Positions 25,963 through 38,431 of a stretch of DNA of 64,000 bases are shown in pieces; within the stretch, counting starts at the first letter, position 1; every line of letters begins with the position of its first letter. The notes beneath the pieces are model-generated. The model saw only the letters and a program-made list of their open reading frames with translations. It made no database searches and was not told where the DNA came from. A program made the translations under genes and the position numbers. This stretch comes from Neckera pumila (lineage: Eukaryota; Streptophyta; Bryopsida; Hypnales; Neckeraceae): contig OZ018408.1 in NCBI GenBank assembly GCA_963969595.1, forward strand, positions 36,022,108 to 36,086,107, in the 5' to 3' direction.

Positions 25963-26265
25963 GTACACAAAATAGTGAAATTAGGTAGTCTCATACCAAT
26001 TTCTTGACAATCCACACTATAGAAATATTCACAGCTTTTGTGCAATGATGCATTCAATTTAAAGCCATGTATATGGCATAGATTTGTGCACCAGTTCAAG
26101 ATTTAGTTCAGAGAGTGGCATGCACCTCCATATGGAACAAGCATTGATCAAAGAGGTAAATTATCTCAGATAAGGCAACCTAATTAACAAGGCAACCTAG
26201 TTTTACTATTTTGTGTAGGTTTTAATTTGTTGAAAAATAAATTCAAGGACCCTTTCTTGCTTACA

Positions 26266-27164
26266 TTAACCCCTAAAGGACCATTTGTCCCCTTACTATC
26301 TCAATTTTTAATAATATTTTTTTGGAATTTTTTTAAGTTGTGTATTTTTGCGAGAGCTTTGTGAATATATATTTTATAATTTAATTGATGTCTGGGAGCA
26401 AAAATTATGGCACTGTAAGCAAAATTGGAGTTTGGCAGGCAGCACAAAAAAAATCACAGAAAGTCAAATTAAGTTTTTTCCAAATTTTATCTCAAAGATT
26501 ATATTTTTGTCTAAATGTGAAGCTTTATTTCATTCAATTTGGACTAGTAATGAGAAAGTTATGGACAATCTTAGTTTCTTGGGCAATTTAAGCATCTTCT
26601 TGAAAAAATAACTTATAGAATTTGTTTTTCAATGCAATTTTTAGAATTTTTCACAAAAAATTATTAGACAAGGTTAGATTTTCTTGCTAGAACAATCTCA
26701 CCGTTGGGATTATTGTGATTCAATTCCATCAAAAAGCTATTAACAATTTAGTTATTCATCAATCTTGAATCCATTTCTACTTAACAATTTTTTAATGAGT
26801 GAAAACTAAATGCTTTTTATCTTGAATTTTCTTAAGAGATTCCTAACTCAACTGCTTAACATAAAAAAATAGAAAATCAAAGTCTATAGTGCAAAAAATT
26901 TGAACTAAAAAGATTCAAAGCCAAAAAATCTAGTCAAGCAAGGTGCAAAAAACTTGTATTCTTCACTTTAAATGCATATATCTTGCAATCTACATGGTGA
27001 AAGTTTCTGAATTTCTTCTACATGTTCATATACTAGTTAAGTATAAGATCTTACAGTTGAATATGCAAGAAAAACAACTTTTAAAGCTCTTTTCTCTTTG
27101 CAATAGAAATGACAATTTTGAGTGGTTTTTGATAGGAAAAACACCTTGGTCCTTTAGGCGTTAA
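26266..27164. mobile_element. TTAA-type element, about 0.9 kb, nested in the hAT element
   Basis: The left end reads TTAACCCCTAAAGGACC and the inverted right end TTAACGCCTAAAGGACC, with TTAA on both sides (26266-26269 and 27161-27164). The interior is AT-rich and non-coding. It shares family blocks near its right end (CAATTTTGAGTGGTTTTTGA) and near 26690 (CTTGCTAGAACAATCTCACC) with other copies in this window. Confidence 0.82.
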
Positions 27165-27239
27165 TGTTGCATTGGATGCTTGTAGCATTGAATAGCAATC
27201 TTTGGAAGCAAATATATGCTTTTTAGAATCCAATGTTTT

Positions 27240-27835
27240 AGTTGAAGCGGACGGCTGGGTGGACAAGCAAGTAGTCGTTGAGCTAACGGGGTGGACGGCT
27301 GGCGGACGGCTGGCAGTCTCCAATCTTTGAAAGGGTCCTACCGTCAAAAATTTTGGCCAAATCAGACGCATAATATACCATTGGAAAGCTCTTGACAATA
27401 CCTTCTCAATGGCATATTATAAAGCACATAATAACGGACAGACAGGCAGACAGGCGGACGGCTGGGCGGACTATATATTGGCAGACGGCTTAACAGACCC
27501 CAATCTCTGGAAGGATCCTACCGTCGGAGTTTTTGGCCAAATTGGACGCATAATATACCATTGGAAAGCTCTTGACAATACCTTTCCAATGGTATATTAT
27601 AAAGCACATAACAGCGGACGGCTAGTCAGACGGCTGGGCGGACTACAAATTGGCGGACGGCTTGGCGGACCCCAATCTTTGGAAGGATCCCACCGTTGGA
27701 GTTTTTGGCCAAATTGGACGCATAATATACCATTGGAAAGCTCTTGACAATACCTTTCCAGTGGTATATTACAAGATATACACTAGCGGACGGCTCGGTG
27801 GACGGGGCGTCGGTCGGGGTGGACAAGGTGATTGT
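27240..27835 (-). repeat. Right subterminal array: three to four units, inverted relative to the left array
   Basis: Hairpin cores lie near 27370-27421, 27550-27601 and 27723-27772, with GGCGGACGGC motifs and CCCCAATCTTTGGAAGG blocks between them. A partial unit with several GGACGG motifs lies at 27246-27310. These are the reverse complements of the left-array units, so the two element ends can pair over hundreds of bases. Confidence 0.9.
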
Positions 27836-27964
27836 ATACCGTCGTTCACTTCAGTAAGCCGTCCACCCATTAAAATTATCCGACGGCGGATGCAACGTCC
27901 AGACGTCCCAGAAATGGACGTAATTTTGCTTAGGATGTAGCATCCCGTCAACCCTAGGTTACTA

Positions 27965-28337
27965 TACGGGACAACAACATCCTACTAAAAAAGCTATGTG
28001 GTCCGGATGAAGTAGTGTAAGTTTCTACCTTTGTTTAAATGCCGCCGAATTGCTGGTTGGAATGCTTCCGAACGTTAGCTTAAAAAAACAAAGCAAACCA
28101 GAAGTTGTGTCATCGTCCACTAGTGCAGCAAAACTACTGATGTGCGGCGCCGCCTCATATTCAGTAATTGCTCTTGACAAAATGTAGTTTGCAGAAAATC
28201 TGTGGAAGGTGCTGCGTAGCGCCAACGTGGAAGCCATCGCATTTGCACAGTAAATGTTCGCCAATGTTGCTTGCCTCTTTACCGCAATAGAATTCTATGA
28301 ATAGGTCTCTTTGTTCCGCTACTGAAAAACCTACCGC
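27965..28337. other. Spacer between the divergent CACTA genes (right part)
   Basis: Short stretch between the hAT element and the plus-strand CACTA gene, without a clear gene. It probably holds the 5' leader or promoter of that gene. Confidence 0.4.
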
Positions 28338-28567
28338 ATGTTCACCTTACTTTGCTTCCTTCAAAAAAGCTTCAGAAGGGTTCCATACAATGGGGTTAAG
28401 GCACAATTCCAGAAGTTGACGAACTCCGTCGACCTCCTAGATGAAATCCTTCCGAAAACACTGTGCAGTCTTCTATTTTTGTTGTCGCCGCCGCTGGCTG
28501 CAAAGCAACGGACTGCACTTCCTTCTGGAACGGAGTTACTAAGGTTCTTCATTCTGTGGGGTGCTGA

Positions 28568-31500
28568 TTGATTTCTCTGGACAGTGAGCATACTAGGTAC
28601 GAGTTTCAGAATTCTACCGCACTTTTGGACGCGGCGTTGGCATTGGAGACTGGGAGGCCACGTTTGCCATCTCCACCACAATCTAGTAGTGGCAAAAGCG
28701 AAGATGGTGGAAGGAAGGACACTAAGTCCGATGACAAAGAGAGGAGGAAGAGGAAGACGGTGACGCCTTTGCCTGCAATAGCAAACTTGAAGAAAGCAAT
28801 AGAAGGTCAATGTAGTCGGCATATCCGTGGAGAGAGGACGTAGTTGCTTAGTGCTCGTCGAAAGACGGAGTTTGTACCGAAGCCACCTCAGGAGAGTTCA
28901 TCGGAAAGCAAAGAGACTGTAGCGGACACAGACGAGGATTATGAAGTAGGGGTCAATAGCCTGGCTTTGTCGGTCGAGTCTGAAGCTCCAGAGAGTTACA
29001 AAGACACGGACGCTTTGGAAAGTGACGACGACATTGCGTTTTGGGAAGAGGGTGAAGGCTGCCGTCATGTACAACTTTAGAGTTTGAAGTCTATGGCAGA
29101 ACATGATGTTCTTGACGGAAGCACAGACAACAACAGGGAGCTGCATTTGAAAACATGTAAACCAGCAGAGGCATTGCACAGAGGAGCTGAAGAGGAACGC
29201 ACGGCACAACCTTGCACACGAAAGTCGCAGGTAAGACTCTATGTCTTTAATGTTTAGTGCAGCTCCAATTGCTGGTAGACCATTGTCATGTGAGTGATGA
29301 ATTTAGTGAGTATCATGACTATTGTACCGAAATGTATTCCACAGTGGTGAATACACCAAAATACATGGACAGTGCAAATCAAGGACTATTTGAAGAGGAC
29401 GAGCGCAAAGTTTCTGTTTGTCATGGCGAATGCATCATCAGTTCATAGCCCTAGCACTTGTACAGTGATGTCTATATGTTATGGTGGCGTATGTTCCATG
29501 AATATTTAAAATTCCACTGTTGGATTCCTGATTTGTTTTTATTGTTCTTGTCTTTGAAGTTGTGAGCATTAATGGCTTCCTGAATTACAGTTGAAATTCC
29601 TAGGAAATTCAGATCATTTGCCGTGTACTTTTAGGAGATGGGGTTATCCAATGACTGTACTACAAGCGCTGCAATACCCGTTCTTTGTTGGACAATTTGT
29701 TTTTCTGCTGTCGTGGTCAAAGAATGTCTTGGGAAGGATTCAAACATTGCCTTGGAGGAATTCAGTGTGGGCAAGTTAAGCTTTAGTGTGACATAGTCGG
29801 TTGCCTTCTTCTGTCGCTTCTTCCAGGTCGCATGCGGCAAAGTTGTAGGCTTCTGTACATGTTTGAGGTGGGAACTCTGGTTTGAAGAAGGAACATAATG
29901 GAGAATATGTAAGCAACCGTGTCATTGGATTTTGCTTCTCTCTTCTAAGAAGGTGGATATGTGGAACGTCATGTGACCGTTTGTTTGACATGCCTTCACA
30001 GGTACAGGGAACCCTCAACATGGCAGCATCGCAAAAACAAAATGTTGAGAAGGATGGTTTTGAAACATGGCCTATGGCAAAGAAGGTAAAGAAGAAACCG
30101 AGTATGATGAGCAAATTTCTGGAAGGACAGCAGGCAAAGGGAAGGGCAAAAGCGGATTCTGAAAGGCTTCCGGCTGGACGTCCTACATTGAATAAGTCAA
30201 GGAAGAATACTAGCATGCGACAGACATAAGTAGGAAAGAAAAAATCGAGTAGTAAAGGAGTAAGAGAGGCGGAATCCGAGGGGACTGTTCTCATAACAAA
30301 GGAGGAGTACCGTTTGCTTTAGGTTTTGAAGAAAAAGTCCAATGAGGGGAATTCAGCAAATCCCAGTGATGGTGAGAGCGCTAATTTGTATATAACTGTT
30401 TTTTTCATTCTGTTTAGTGCAACTACAACTGTGTTTTTTTTATCAATTCGGGAGTGAAGAACTATGGCAACTGAAGACATTGATTAGGCGGACTCATATT
30501 GCATTTGCTGAGAAGTGTTGCAAAGCAGGAGACAGCATTCGGCCTCTGTTATTGCGTAGAAGTTACAATTTCAGCTACTGCTATGACAATGGAAGCAGTT
30601 AAATAGTAAACGGCCTGGTTACCGACGTGCTTGTAAAATTAGTCAAAGTTGTTTTGAACCAAGACATGAAAGCAGTGTAGAAGATGTCAATGGAGCGCAA
30701 TGTGCATTAGAATGGGTCAGACAAGAGAGGAACTGATTATTACATTGCGGAGAGTTTGTTGTCATGAGCTTAGTGCATCTTCAGATGTATACGCTTCTTT
30801 TCCAAATGTTTGTGTGGAAGTTTTTGTCACAGTATAATGGCCGTGGTATTGCCAATGCCAATGCAGAGATGAACCCCACATATGATGGAAGTCAGGAACG
30901 CTCATCCCGGAAGAGACCCCTAGCTCATAATGACAAAATGGAGCAACACTTGCAAGAAGGATTAGACGCTGGGAAAGTAACCCAAGACGAAGACAATGAC
31001 GAAGGGGAGAAGAGAAGACGGGAGAGGGGGAAAGTGGTCACTGAAGACGAATTGTCACGTCCACAGCTATTCTCACATATAGAATGCATTTGGAAGGGGG
31101 GAGGACATTGGCGCCGAACATCACCGATTTCAGCGGGGGAAGAAACCTCAGACAGTGACTTTCAGCGCACTCCTAAGGTATACTGTAATGCAAAGACACG
31201 GAAGAGAATCCAGCCTCTTCAAAGAAATTTACTGTGTTAAAGTTCATTAGGGCGACAGGGTCCATAGTTTGTCCGCAGGAAGTAGTCCAGTCCTGAGTGG
31301 ATTATGACTTTTAGCAGAAATTAGTGTCAAGAGGTCGTTGTTTAGGAATTACGACCTATGAGAATGCTGTACTGATCTTTTGGTTACCTTGAACAGCGAC
31401 GTCATAGGCCCGGATTAAGTGCACCATGTGCACTACAATCAATGTGTGGAAACGTGAATGATGAAGTAGATGAAGTCATGAGCCCACACTATGCTGCAGT

Positions 31501-32730
31501 GGGGATTGAAGGCAATCGCGCTGAAGTACGCCACGACGAGAAAGACGGGCAACAGCGGTCCGTATTTTGGAGTCGACTATAGTGGGAGATGTTTGTACAA
31601 AGGCAGTAGTCATTCAAAATCCAAGTTTGAGGAAGAATGGTTCACGATGCAGAAAAGCTGAAACAAAGGGAAGAAGTGGATTTCCCTTCCAGAACATGCA
31701 GGAGGACGATCCGCTAGACATTTCTGGGGAAGGAGGTTTGAGTGAAGGTACTTTTGAGGTTGGTGAGGACGACGACTTTGAAGAGCCACCAGGACGTGGT
31801 GGGAACAGCATGAAAGCAATGAAGAATCAACTGCAAAGGGAGTCAAAAGCGAGGGCTACTCGGAAAAGGAAAAAAGCTAAAAGAGATGCTTCCATCCAGA
31901 AACGGGAGGCAAGGGGAGAGAAGCCATTCTACATTATGGTGAATGCACTTGGTAAGCCATATGGTGATGGTTTGACATCGTGGAAAATGGAGTTGAACAA
32001 ACTTTGCCGGGCTCTAGATCCGTCAATTTGGAACATTTGATAGCAACCGCATCTCAAAATTCAGATTTTGAAGAAGCAGCTAATAGACAATTTTGAGTAC
32101 AGTGGCGTTGTCTCCAATAAGTACTTGCTTCCTTTAATTGGTCATCAAGTTTTGACGAGGAGAAATGAATTAATGAACGATATCAAGGCTGGCAGAGGCT
32201 GTCCCAAAGGATTAAACGATGACATATGGAAGAGATTGACAAGAATATGTAATAGCTCAAATTTCAAGAAGAAGTTGGAGGCAATGAAGTATGCAAATGC
32301 TTGCAGACAGAACATGGGAAGAGTAGGACCAGGTGGTGAAATTGGCGTATGGGAATCACTGAAAGACTTGTTGGGTAGATCGCCAGACCCTGAGGAGGTG
32401 CAAGCAGAGATGGGGCGAGACAAGGGGTACGGTAGAAGAAAGAAGACAAGGGAAATGGCAATACGAGAGAAAACATTGTCGCCAAGTGGAGGAAGTGATG
32501 GAGATGACTGTGTCTACGAGTCCCAGGAAGTGAAGCAGATCTTCCTGCAAGAGCAAGCTGAACCGTCGAAGAGGAAAAAACTACATACTTCTAAAGAAGG
32601 CAACAACAACGCAGCGGAATATCAGATGGAGCTACTCAAGAAATTGCAAGCGCAAGTGCAGGAGTTGAAGGCAAGGTTAGAGTGTGATAGTTCTAAACAA
32701 CCCGGTGGTCATATTGAAGCTCCAATGTAG
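28568..32730 (+). pseudogene. CACTA accessory gene with plant Transposase_24 (Ptta/En/Spm) domain, broken
   Basis: The coding blocks are acidic/basic low-complexity N-terminal segments (28568-29230, TAG at 28841-28843 and 29078-29080), a block near 30002-30230 (KKVKKKPSMMSKFLEGQQ), another at about 30840-31240 and a long frame 31567-32730. The last contains a basic stretch (RATRKRKKAKRD), then FYIMVNALGKPYG, then in-frame stops TGA/TAG at 32038-32043. After these comes the Transposase_24 core: NELMNDIKAGRGCPKGLND, KLEAMKYANACRQNMGRVGP, LLGRSPDPEEVQAEMGRDKG, and a C-terminal coiled coil (ELLKKLQAQVQELKARLE). In CACTA elements this type of protein accompanies TNP2 and may bind element ends. It is transcribed away from TNP2. 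Exon borders other than the last block are uncertain. An earlier exon may lie at 28338-28567. Confidence 0.85.
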
Positions 32731-32739
32731 TCATTTGCA

Positions 32740-35180
32740 GAAACACCGCCTGCGACATAGAGGTGTGAGGAGGTAGCGCCAAAGGTGAGATTACTGTGCA
32801 ACTTCGCGTTGTTTGCTGAACAATTTGGTAGGGCTTCTATATGTTTTATAGTCACAAGTATCAAGTACGAGGATGTTTGAGGGAGTCGCAGTTTTAGGGA
32901 AGCGAGGAAGACTGTTTCCATTCTAGTTGTTGTGAGCATGGATTGCAAGTGACGTCGCTGTAAGGAATCATGCAGATTGTCCTAGGCACTGTGACACATT
33001 GTTTCAAAATATGAAACTTTAGGGAAAGGTATTCATGGCACTTTGTCAATTGTATTTTATCGTGAACATTTTGGTTACACTTCATTTTAATGTGCCAAAC
33101 TAATATGGTACCGGCGATGCAGTGCATGTGAGGAAAGAAACAAGTGCTGTAGCTTGTACGAGATGTGAGCGCTTTTGTCTATGTTCTTAGAGATCATGAG
33201 TGTGTGACCTTGGTGGAAGCTGTGGTGGCTGAGTGTCTGTGAAGAAGGTCGGTTTTGAATGTGGAGAGGTTGTTGAACAGAACAAGGAAGTAATATGATG
33301 CTCGTTTTTGCAGAGATGTATGTGTGCTTTTGTAGAAGTCTGTTAATGTCTGTGAATCCTTAGACGGGATACTAGCGTATAGGAAGGTACCTTGAAGTCC
33401 TGAACGTATTCACCTTTGTATTGAAGGAGACGACATTCAAGATTGTTTTTTTAAATTCTGGCGAATTGGCAAAGTTTATCGTGAAGAAGGTCAACGTTGC
33501 TGCAGTTGTTATCTGAAACGGTTAGTGCAGAACATTTTGAGTTCCTAATTGACGTAGAAGACGTTCAGTGCTAGCCCAAACGTCAGGGAAGTTTACGTTC
33601 ATGTGACTGCCAATTTATCAGCTATGCTTCTATGCACACAAGCGTCATACATACAAGGTCACTGCCCTTGCCGATTGTGGCAGAATACTGAAGGGAAGAA
33701 AGGCAGTTGTTTTGGAATTTTTTTAAATTGTAGGAGATGAGGGTACATTGTACAGTGCATGGAAGTACACAATGACTAAATGACAGCACTATTGCTTCTG
33801 CAAGCGGGACATCCTTCGTAGACACTGCAAAAAAGACCTCTTCTGCTATGACGGCAACTTTCTCATATGGTAGTGACTACTGCAGAGGACCACAGTTGGG
33901 CAAATATTAGAGCAGGTGCACGTCAAATTCTACATGCATGCCAAAATTACTGCATTTACGGTAAGTGCCGTGGAATAGGACTGAATTTGGGGTATGTGGA
34001 AGGATCCATGCAAACGCGTGGCAGACAAAGACAATGAAGGCTGCGAAGTGAGGTAACAGATTAAGCCGAATGGCACAATTTGCATAGTGTCTCCTGCAAT
34101 TCCTGTGAGAATTATGTATAGTCTTTTCTCTTTCCAAGTAGATTTGTGAGGGAATGGTTAATTGGTAATGTAGAATGTGGACTTCGTACTTTTAGGTGAG
34201 GACAGCATATCTCAGTACTACATATTGCCGTGTACAAGTAATACATATCCGAACATACTCCACATCTTTGAGTCATTTGTCTATGAAGGGAGGACTCAGT
34301 ATGTTAGTTTTCATGCAACCTTCACGTCTATTGGAAGGTTATACATGAATAAGGAGCAATGTAGTCTACGGGAACGCTTGTTTCAATGAGGTCCACGGCC
34401 TTATATATGGATGAATGGATGAGTTTTACCATCCTTCATTATCGTGTAATAAGAAGTGGAAGTCCATGTGAATCAGTGATTCAGTGGCCAGTATTTTAGG
34501 AATGTGTGCATTTGTTTGGAGATGGTGGCAGACTTCTGAGGAAAGAGGTGTGAGGAAGCCCTTCATGCAACCATCGAAAGCTTTGCTGATTGACAGTGAT
34601 CTATATTGATCAGTAGAGCCTGAATTGAAGACTGTAGTGAATCACGGGCCTTAAGAAAGTATTCAGAGAATATTCGAGGCACAGATGGCAAAATTAGTAT
34701 AGGGAAGGTATGAATAATGTTGAATGTACCATTGCAGAGTTTTAATAATGTACACATGACGTGTTGGAAGTGGTTATCCGTATTGCACATGATCCTGCTT
34801 ATTGCACATGGCCGTCGAAAGTACGCCAATCTAAATTAAGATATAATTAAATCTAAATGCGAAAAAGGATAAACATGACATGCAATGACATGTGGTGATT
34901 TTCCATGACATAGTAAAGAGGCCAAAGTGCGAAAAGCACGGGAAGTATTGACCACGTCTGTAAAGCCACGAAGGAGGACCTGATGTATAGCCATCTGATA
35001 ATGAACTACCTACAGGGAAAGGAACATGCCATTTGGCAATTTCTCGTGGACCACCAATGCATGCAGGATGTCCAAGTGGGACCGACATTAGGGAGAAAAT
35101 ACCGGAAATAAATAAAAACAATTAAAATCATTAAATATCTGAGTGTCTGATTTGAGTAAAAAAAGAAGAAGAACGAAGGT
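32740..35180. other. No supportable gene; expected right part of the CACTA element
   Basis: Intermediate-GC DNA with only short ORFs. TGTAGTG and GGTAGTG strings near 34633 and 33856 are possible CACTA right ends, but no matching left end or 3-bp duplication could be shown. Confidence 0.35.
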
Positions 35181-35605
35181 AAAGCACATCAGAACTCAAA
35201 AACACCGGTAGGTAAAACACGGACAATGAATGCAAAAGGCCCCACTGAACTATCTTTCAGGGGATGGTTTCCAGCAAACAAACGGGGAACGCCCACTTTC
35301 CTTTCGAACGGAAGTTGACAGTGCCGCGTGCTCCTCATTTGTAGCACTAAATCCAAAAGAAAACCAGCAAAGGCTTCTTGGGGTTGGGTCTGAACCAAGT
35401 GTTCCTAACCCACAAAACAAATCAACACAATTTCTATTGGTTTTGTGTAGAAACGGACCCTGTTTTTTTAGTAGTGATATGTAAGCCCATTGTATCGACA
35501 ATGTGAATCTTGAAAGCCCCAGCACATGAATCCCTTGAAGTAACCCGCGGTGACAAGGGGCGTAGAACACGTACTTGGCTCAATCCTTGCCGATGCACCG
35601 CTCAA

Positions 35606-36745
35606 TCAAGAGTGCAAGTTTGGCTGATTTGAATGTGTGCTAGTACTGGAGGATAAACTAGGCCGCCCACGTCTTCCTGTCACCAAGCCACTGGATTTCG
35701 AATTCTGTGTTCGAGCTTCTTCAACAGCCGTTAGGTGCTTCGTCCCTGCCAAGTGATTGCGCAAGTTTGCCTCCAAATTCTTCTTGGGAGGGCACAAACT
35801 CAGCAAATCCCAACGGTATGGGCATTTGAGCTTAAACCAAAAGCTTTTAGGGTTTGCAGTTTCAACATCTTCGACTACTGTAAGCCGATGCACACCAACA
35901 ACAAGCTCAGAATTCACCCCTTCCATAATTGCAAGTCCCTCCTGGATTAACTCTTTGTGCTTTGATGGCGACAACGGCACCGATTTGCCCTTGCCAGCTG
36001 CCAAACTGGGGTGGTCCACAAAATTTGCATTGTGCTTGCGCACTAGTTCTTTACGTGCTGCATACTAGGGAGATGGCTTGTTTTGAAGTTAGAAAACAAA
36101 TTAGCAATGATAGCATTTGTATGGTTGCCATTGTCACTACCAATTTCTTTGCAACATTCCATACAAAGTAATTTTACAATCCCTATCCCATCCTAATCCC
36201 AAGATTTGAGCACCTACTCATTGTCCTCCAATGACAGATCTTTCAATTTAGTCCTTAATTTCTTTGCTTGCCTTAAGTATCGGTCCCTCACGTCTTTGGA
36301 ATTGACAGTTGATTTCTAACATACCTCAATGTTGTCGCTAGCTTCACAATCACCACTAATTTGTGAAGAACCCAAAGGCTCGGTAGAAATTTCCACTGCC
36401 ACTGCCTCAAACTCAAGTTGAATGTCAGTGGGCTAGTCGTGGTGCACTCTACGATGCTTGATTGATTGCAAGTTCTTCCACAATGCTTGTATGACGTGAA
36501 CATCCTCCTCTATGTCGTTCAAAGCTTCCATTTTTGTGCAAATCCGGCACCCTTCTTTAGCATCCCAGAAATCAAACCCCCAGTCAAGCACATTGGCAGC
36601 CTCTAGGTGCTCCCTTAGTGATGCATAGGACTTGTCATTGCACACCTTCAACTTCCCAAAAAACTTTGCTTCCGCCTCCTTGTCCTCGCGTATCCACAAT
36701 TTCACGTGCCACTCCCTCACTGCTGCAATGGCGGTCAACCTATAC
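35606..36745 (-). CDS. Unrecognised spliced gene fragment with a possible zinc-finger-like motif
   Basis: The minus-strand exon 36745-36433 begins after the acceptor TGTGCTTTAG and reads YRLTAIAAVREWHVKLWI, then SYASLREHLEAANVLDWGFD and KEGCRICTKMEALNDI, to a stop near 36433. A second block at 36043-35606 (in a separate frame, so an intron or frameshift lies between) contains CPYRWDLLSLC followed by NLEANLRNHLAGTKHLTAV. The spacing C-X9-C-X12-H-X5-H resembles a single zinc finger. The C-terminus is GRRGRPSLSSS, AT-hook-like. I do not recognise a family. It could be a captured host gene or a transposon protein. It is a fragment, since no full-length frame exists. Confidence 0.4.
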
Positions 36746-36816
36746 CTAAAGCACAAAACAACAATCCAGCAAGTTGTTTTGAGCCACACGGATTGGGCAA
36801 TTTGGAATGCCCTAAT

Positions 36817-36850
36817 CCTCCCTCAATCCTCCCTCAATCCTCCCTTATTC
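36817..36850 (+). repeat. Short tandem repeat of CTCAATCCTCC
   Basis: About three near-identical 11-bp copies in a row. This looks like simple slippage. Confidence 0.7.
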
Positions 36851-36869
36851 TAAACCATGCAAGAAATCG

Positions 36870-38130
36870 CTTGTCCAGACCTGAACCCTAAAAAAACGCA
36901 AAAAAAACATGGCCAAAAGAAGGAACTTGTACGTAATGAAGACTCCTGCAAATCCTAAATGCCACCCTGACCCTAACCCACCAGCTTGTGGCACTAAGTC
37001 TAAACCAAAACGGCACGCATACACCAGCTAGACCCACACTAAATCCTAACTCTTCACCCTAGCATGCATAGACAACAGCAAACTGCATTTATTCGAAAGC
37101 GAGAAATGCACCCTTCTGAAAAGTGGGAGCTTTTGATTCAATTTGGACCCCTGCTAATACATGAAGCACCCATACCCTAGCACTAACAGCAATTTGTAAC
37201 TTAGAATCCAAAGTCACGAAAGACAACAGCACCTCCATTATTCTAAATGAAGAATCCAAGGACGTATCGTTGGAGAAGAAAATACATGGGGACGAACAGA
37301 GTTTACCCCCAAACCAGGCAACGTTAGACAATTTTTCATCCGTCCAAAGCAGGACAACAATACAAAACTGACCCTATAATAAAAAAAAATCTACAACCAA
37401 TACCTTGTACCCTATCTTAGGGAAAAAAATCGAAGTCGCCGCATTATTCACATATGTATCTTACTTATAAGTGATTCTAGAGGAATTTGCTCTTTGTATA
37501 TTACCTCAAAGTTTTTTCTAATTTTTTAACACCGTGAATTAATGCATCCGTGTATTATGTCGCATGTACCTTGATAAAAAATTCTAAGTGATCCCCCTCA
37601 AGGTGCTATGGAACAAATAAGAAAGGCTTATATTGATTGGAGATGTGAACTGTGAAACTGTGGAGTTAAAATAATTGGAGATTATTTGTGATGAAATTGG
37701 AAATATAAAATGATTAACGTAAAATTACAAATGTATTAGTGATGAATAACGGGAGCAAGGAAGTGAAGGAAAATAATCATAAATCGATTGATAAGAAATG
37801 TAAATATTGGTGTCAACAAGATTATGCAAACCTGGAGTGTAAAGACATGAGCAAGAATGTGATTTTGAGGAATAAAGATGCAAATGCCATAGTGGAGGGA
37901 AATTCAAGTTAAATTGTAACCTAGAATAATCTAAGTTAGAGAAATAAAGGAAGCAATTTTGCCATTTTGATGAAACCATTGGTTTATTGATATGATGTAT
38001 GGAGTTGTACCTAAAGAATCTTGCAATTGGGTCACTTAGGTGTTTTTTAGATTTCAATTAGAAGTAATTTACCTCCTAGAATACGAACTCTACCATTAGA
38101 AATTTATTTTTGAAAAAGAAATAAAACCTA
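36870..38130. other. Non-coding; should contain any remaining 5' LTR of the gypsy element
   Basis: AT-rich from 37400 onward. A 5' LTR should end just before the primer-binding site, near the TTCACA at about 38131-38136. I could not match its start to the 3' LTR start at 60308, so the 5' LTR is truncated or strongly diverged. Confidence 0.35.
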
Positions 38131-38139
38131 TTCACATTT

Positions 38140-38157
38140 TGGCGACTATGCTGGAGA
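38140..38157 (+). promoter_or_regulatory. Candidate primer-binding site
   Basis: TGGCGACTATGCTGGAGA resembles the TGGCGACTCTGCTGGGGA site found directly after the 5' LTR in many plant gypsy elements. It lies a few bases after an LTR-like CA end and just upstream of gag. Confidence 0.6.
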
Positions 38158-38431
38158 TGTATTAATTTTATTTTATATCAAAAGTAATAGCTTTGTATGC
38201 CTAATAGTTGAATTGGAATGGTAGTCTATTTTATCATGAGGGAAACTCATGTTTTAATGGATTTTTTGAGTCAATTATAAATACAAGGGAAGAAAGGACT
38301 CGTGCTAGAGAGGAAAGGGCTTATAGACGGTCACGGTACCAATGGTGTATCAATCAATTTGAGCACAATCGATCAATTTCATTACCTAATAGTCCCAATT
38401 AGAAAAATTACAATGCAGATTTAGAAGAATC

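Larger units (their letters stand above)
23061..27956. mobile_element. Non-autonomous hAT element, 4.9 kb, with subterminal hairpin arrays
   Basis: The left end CAGGGCTGTCCGGATGTT and the inverted right end TAGGGTTGACGGGATGCT are imperfect terminal inverted repeats of hAT type. A perfect 8-bp duplication GGTTACTA flanks the element (23053-23060, 27957-27964). Just inside both ends are GACGTCC/CGTCCA motifs, then arrays of about 170-190-bp repeats in opposite orientation. The middle (24100-27200) is AT-rich with no transposase and contains a TTAA-type element at 26266-27164. Without that, the element is about 4.0 kb. It sits in the spacer between the divergent CACTA genes. Mobility would depend on a transposase encoded elsewhere, which is inference. 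Confidence 0.9.

Noticed and set aside
26266..27164. Firm piggyBac assignment of the TTAA elements
   Set aside because: TTAA and CCC ends fit piggyBac, but Kolobok also uses TTAA and no transposase is present, so the superfamily stays open.
29231..29262. Intron in the Transposase_24 gene between a GTAAGA and a GTGCAG
   Set aside because: Only 32 bp, shorter than plausible plant introns, although both ends look like splice sites and phases agree.
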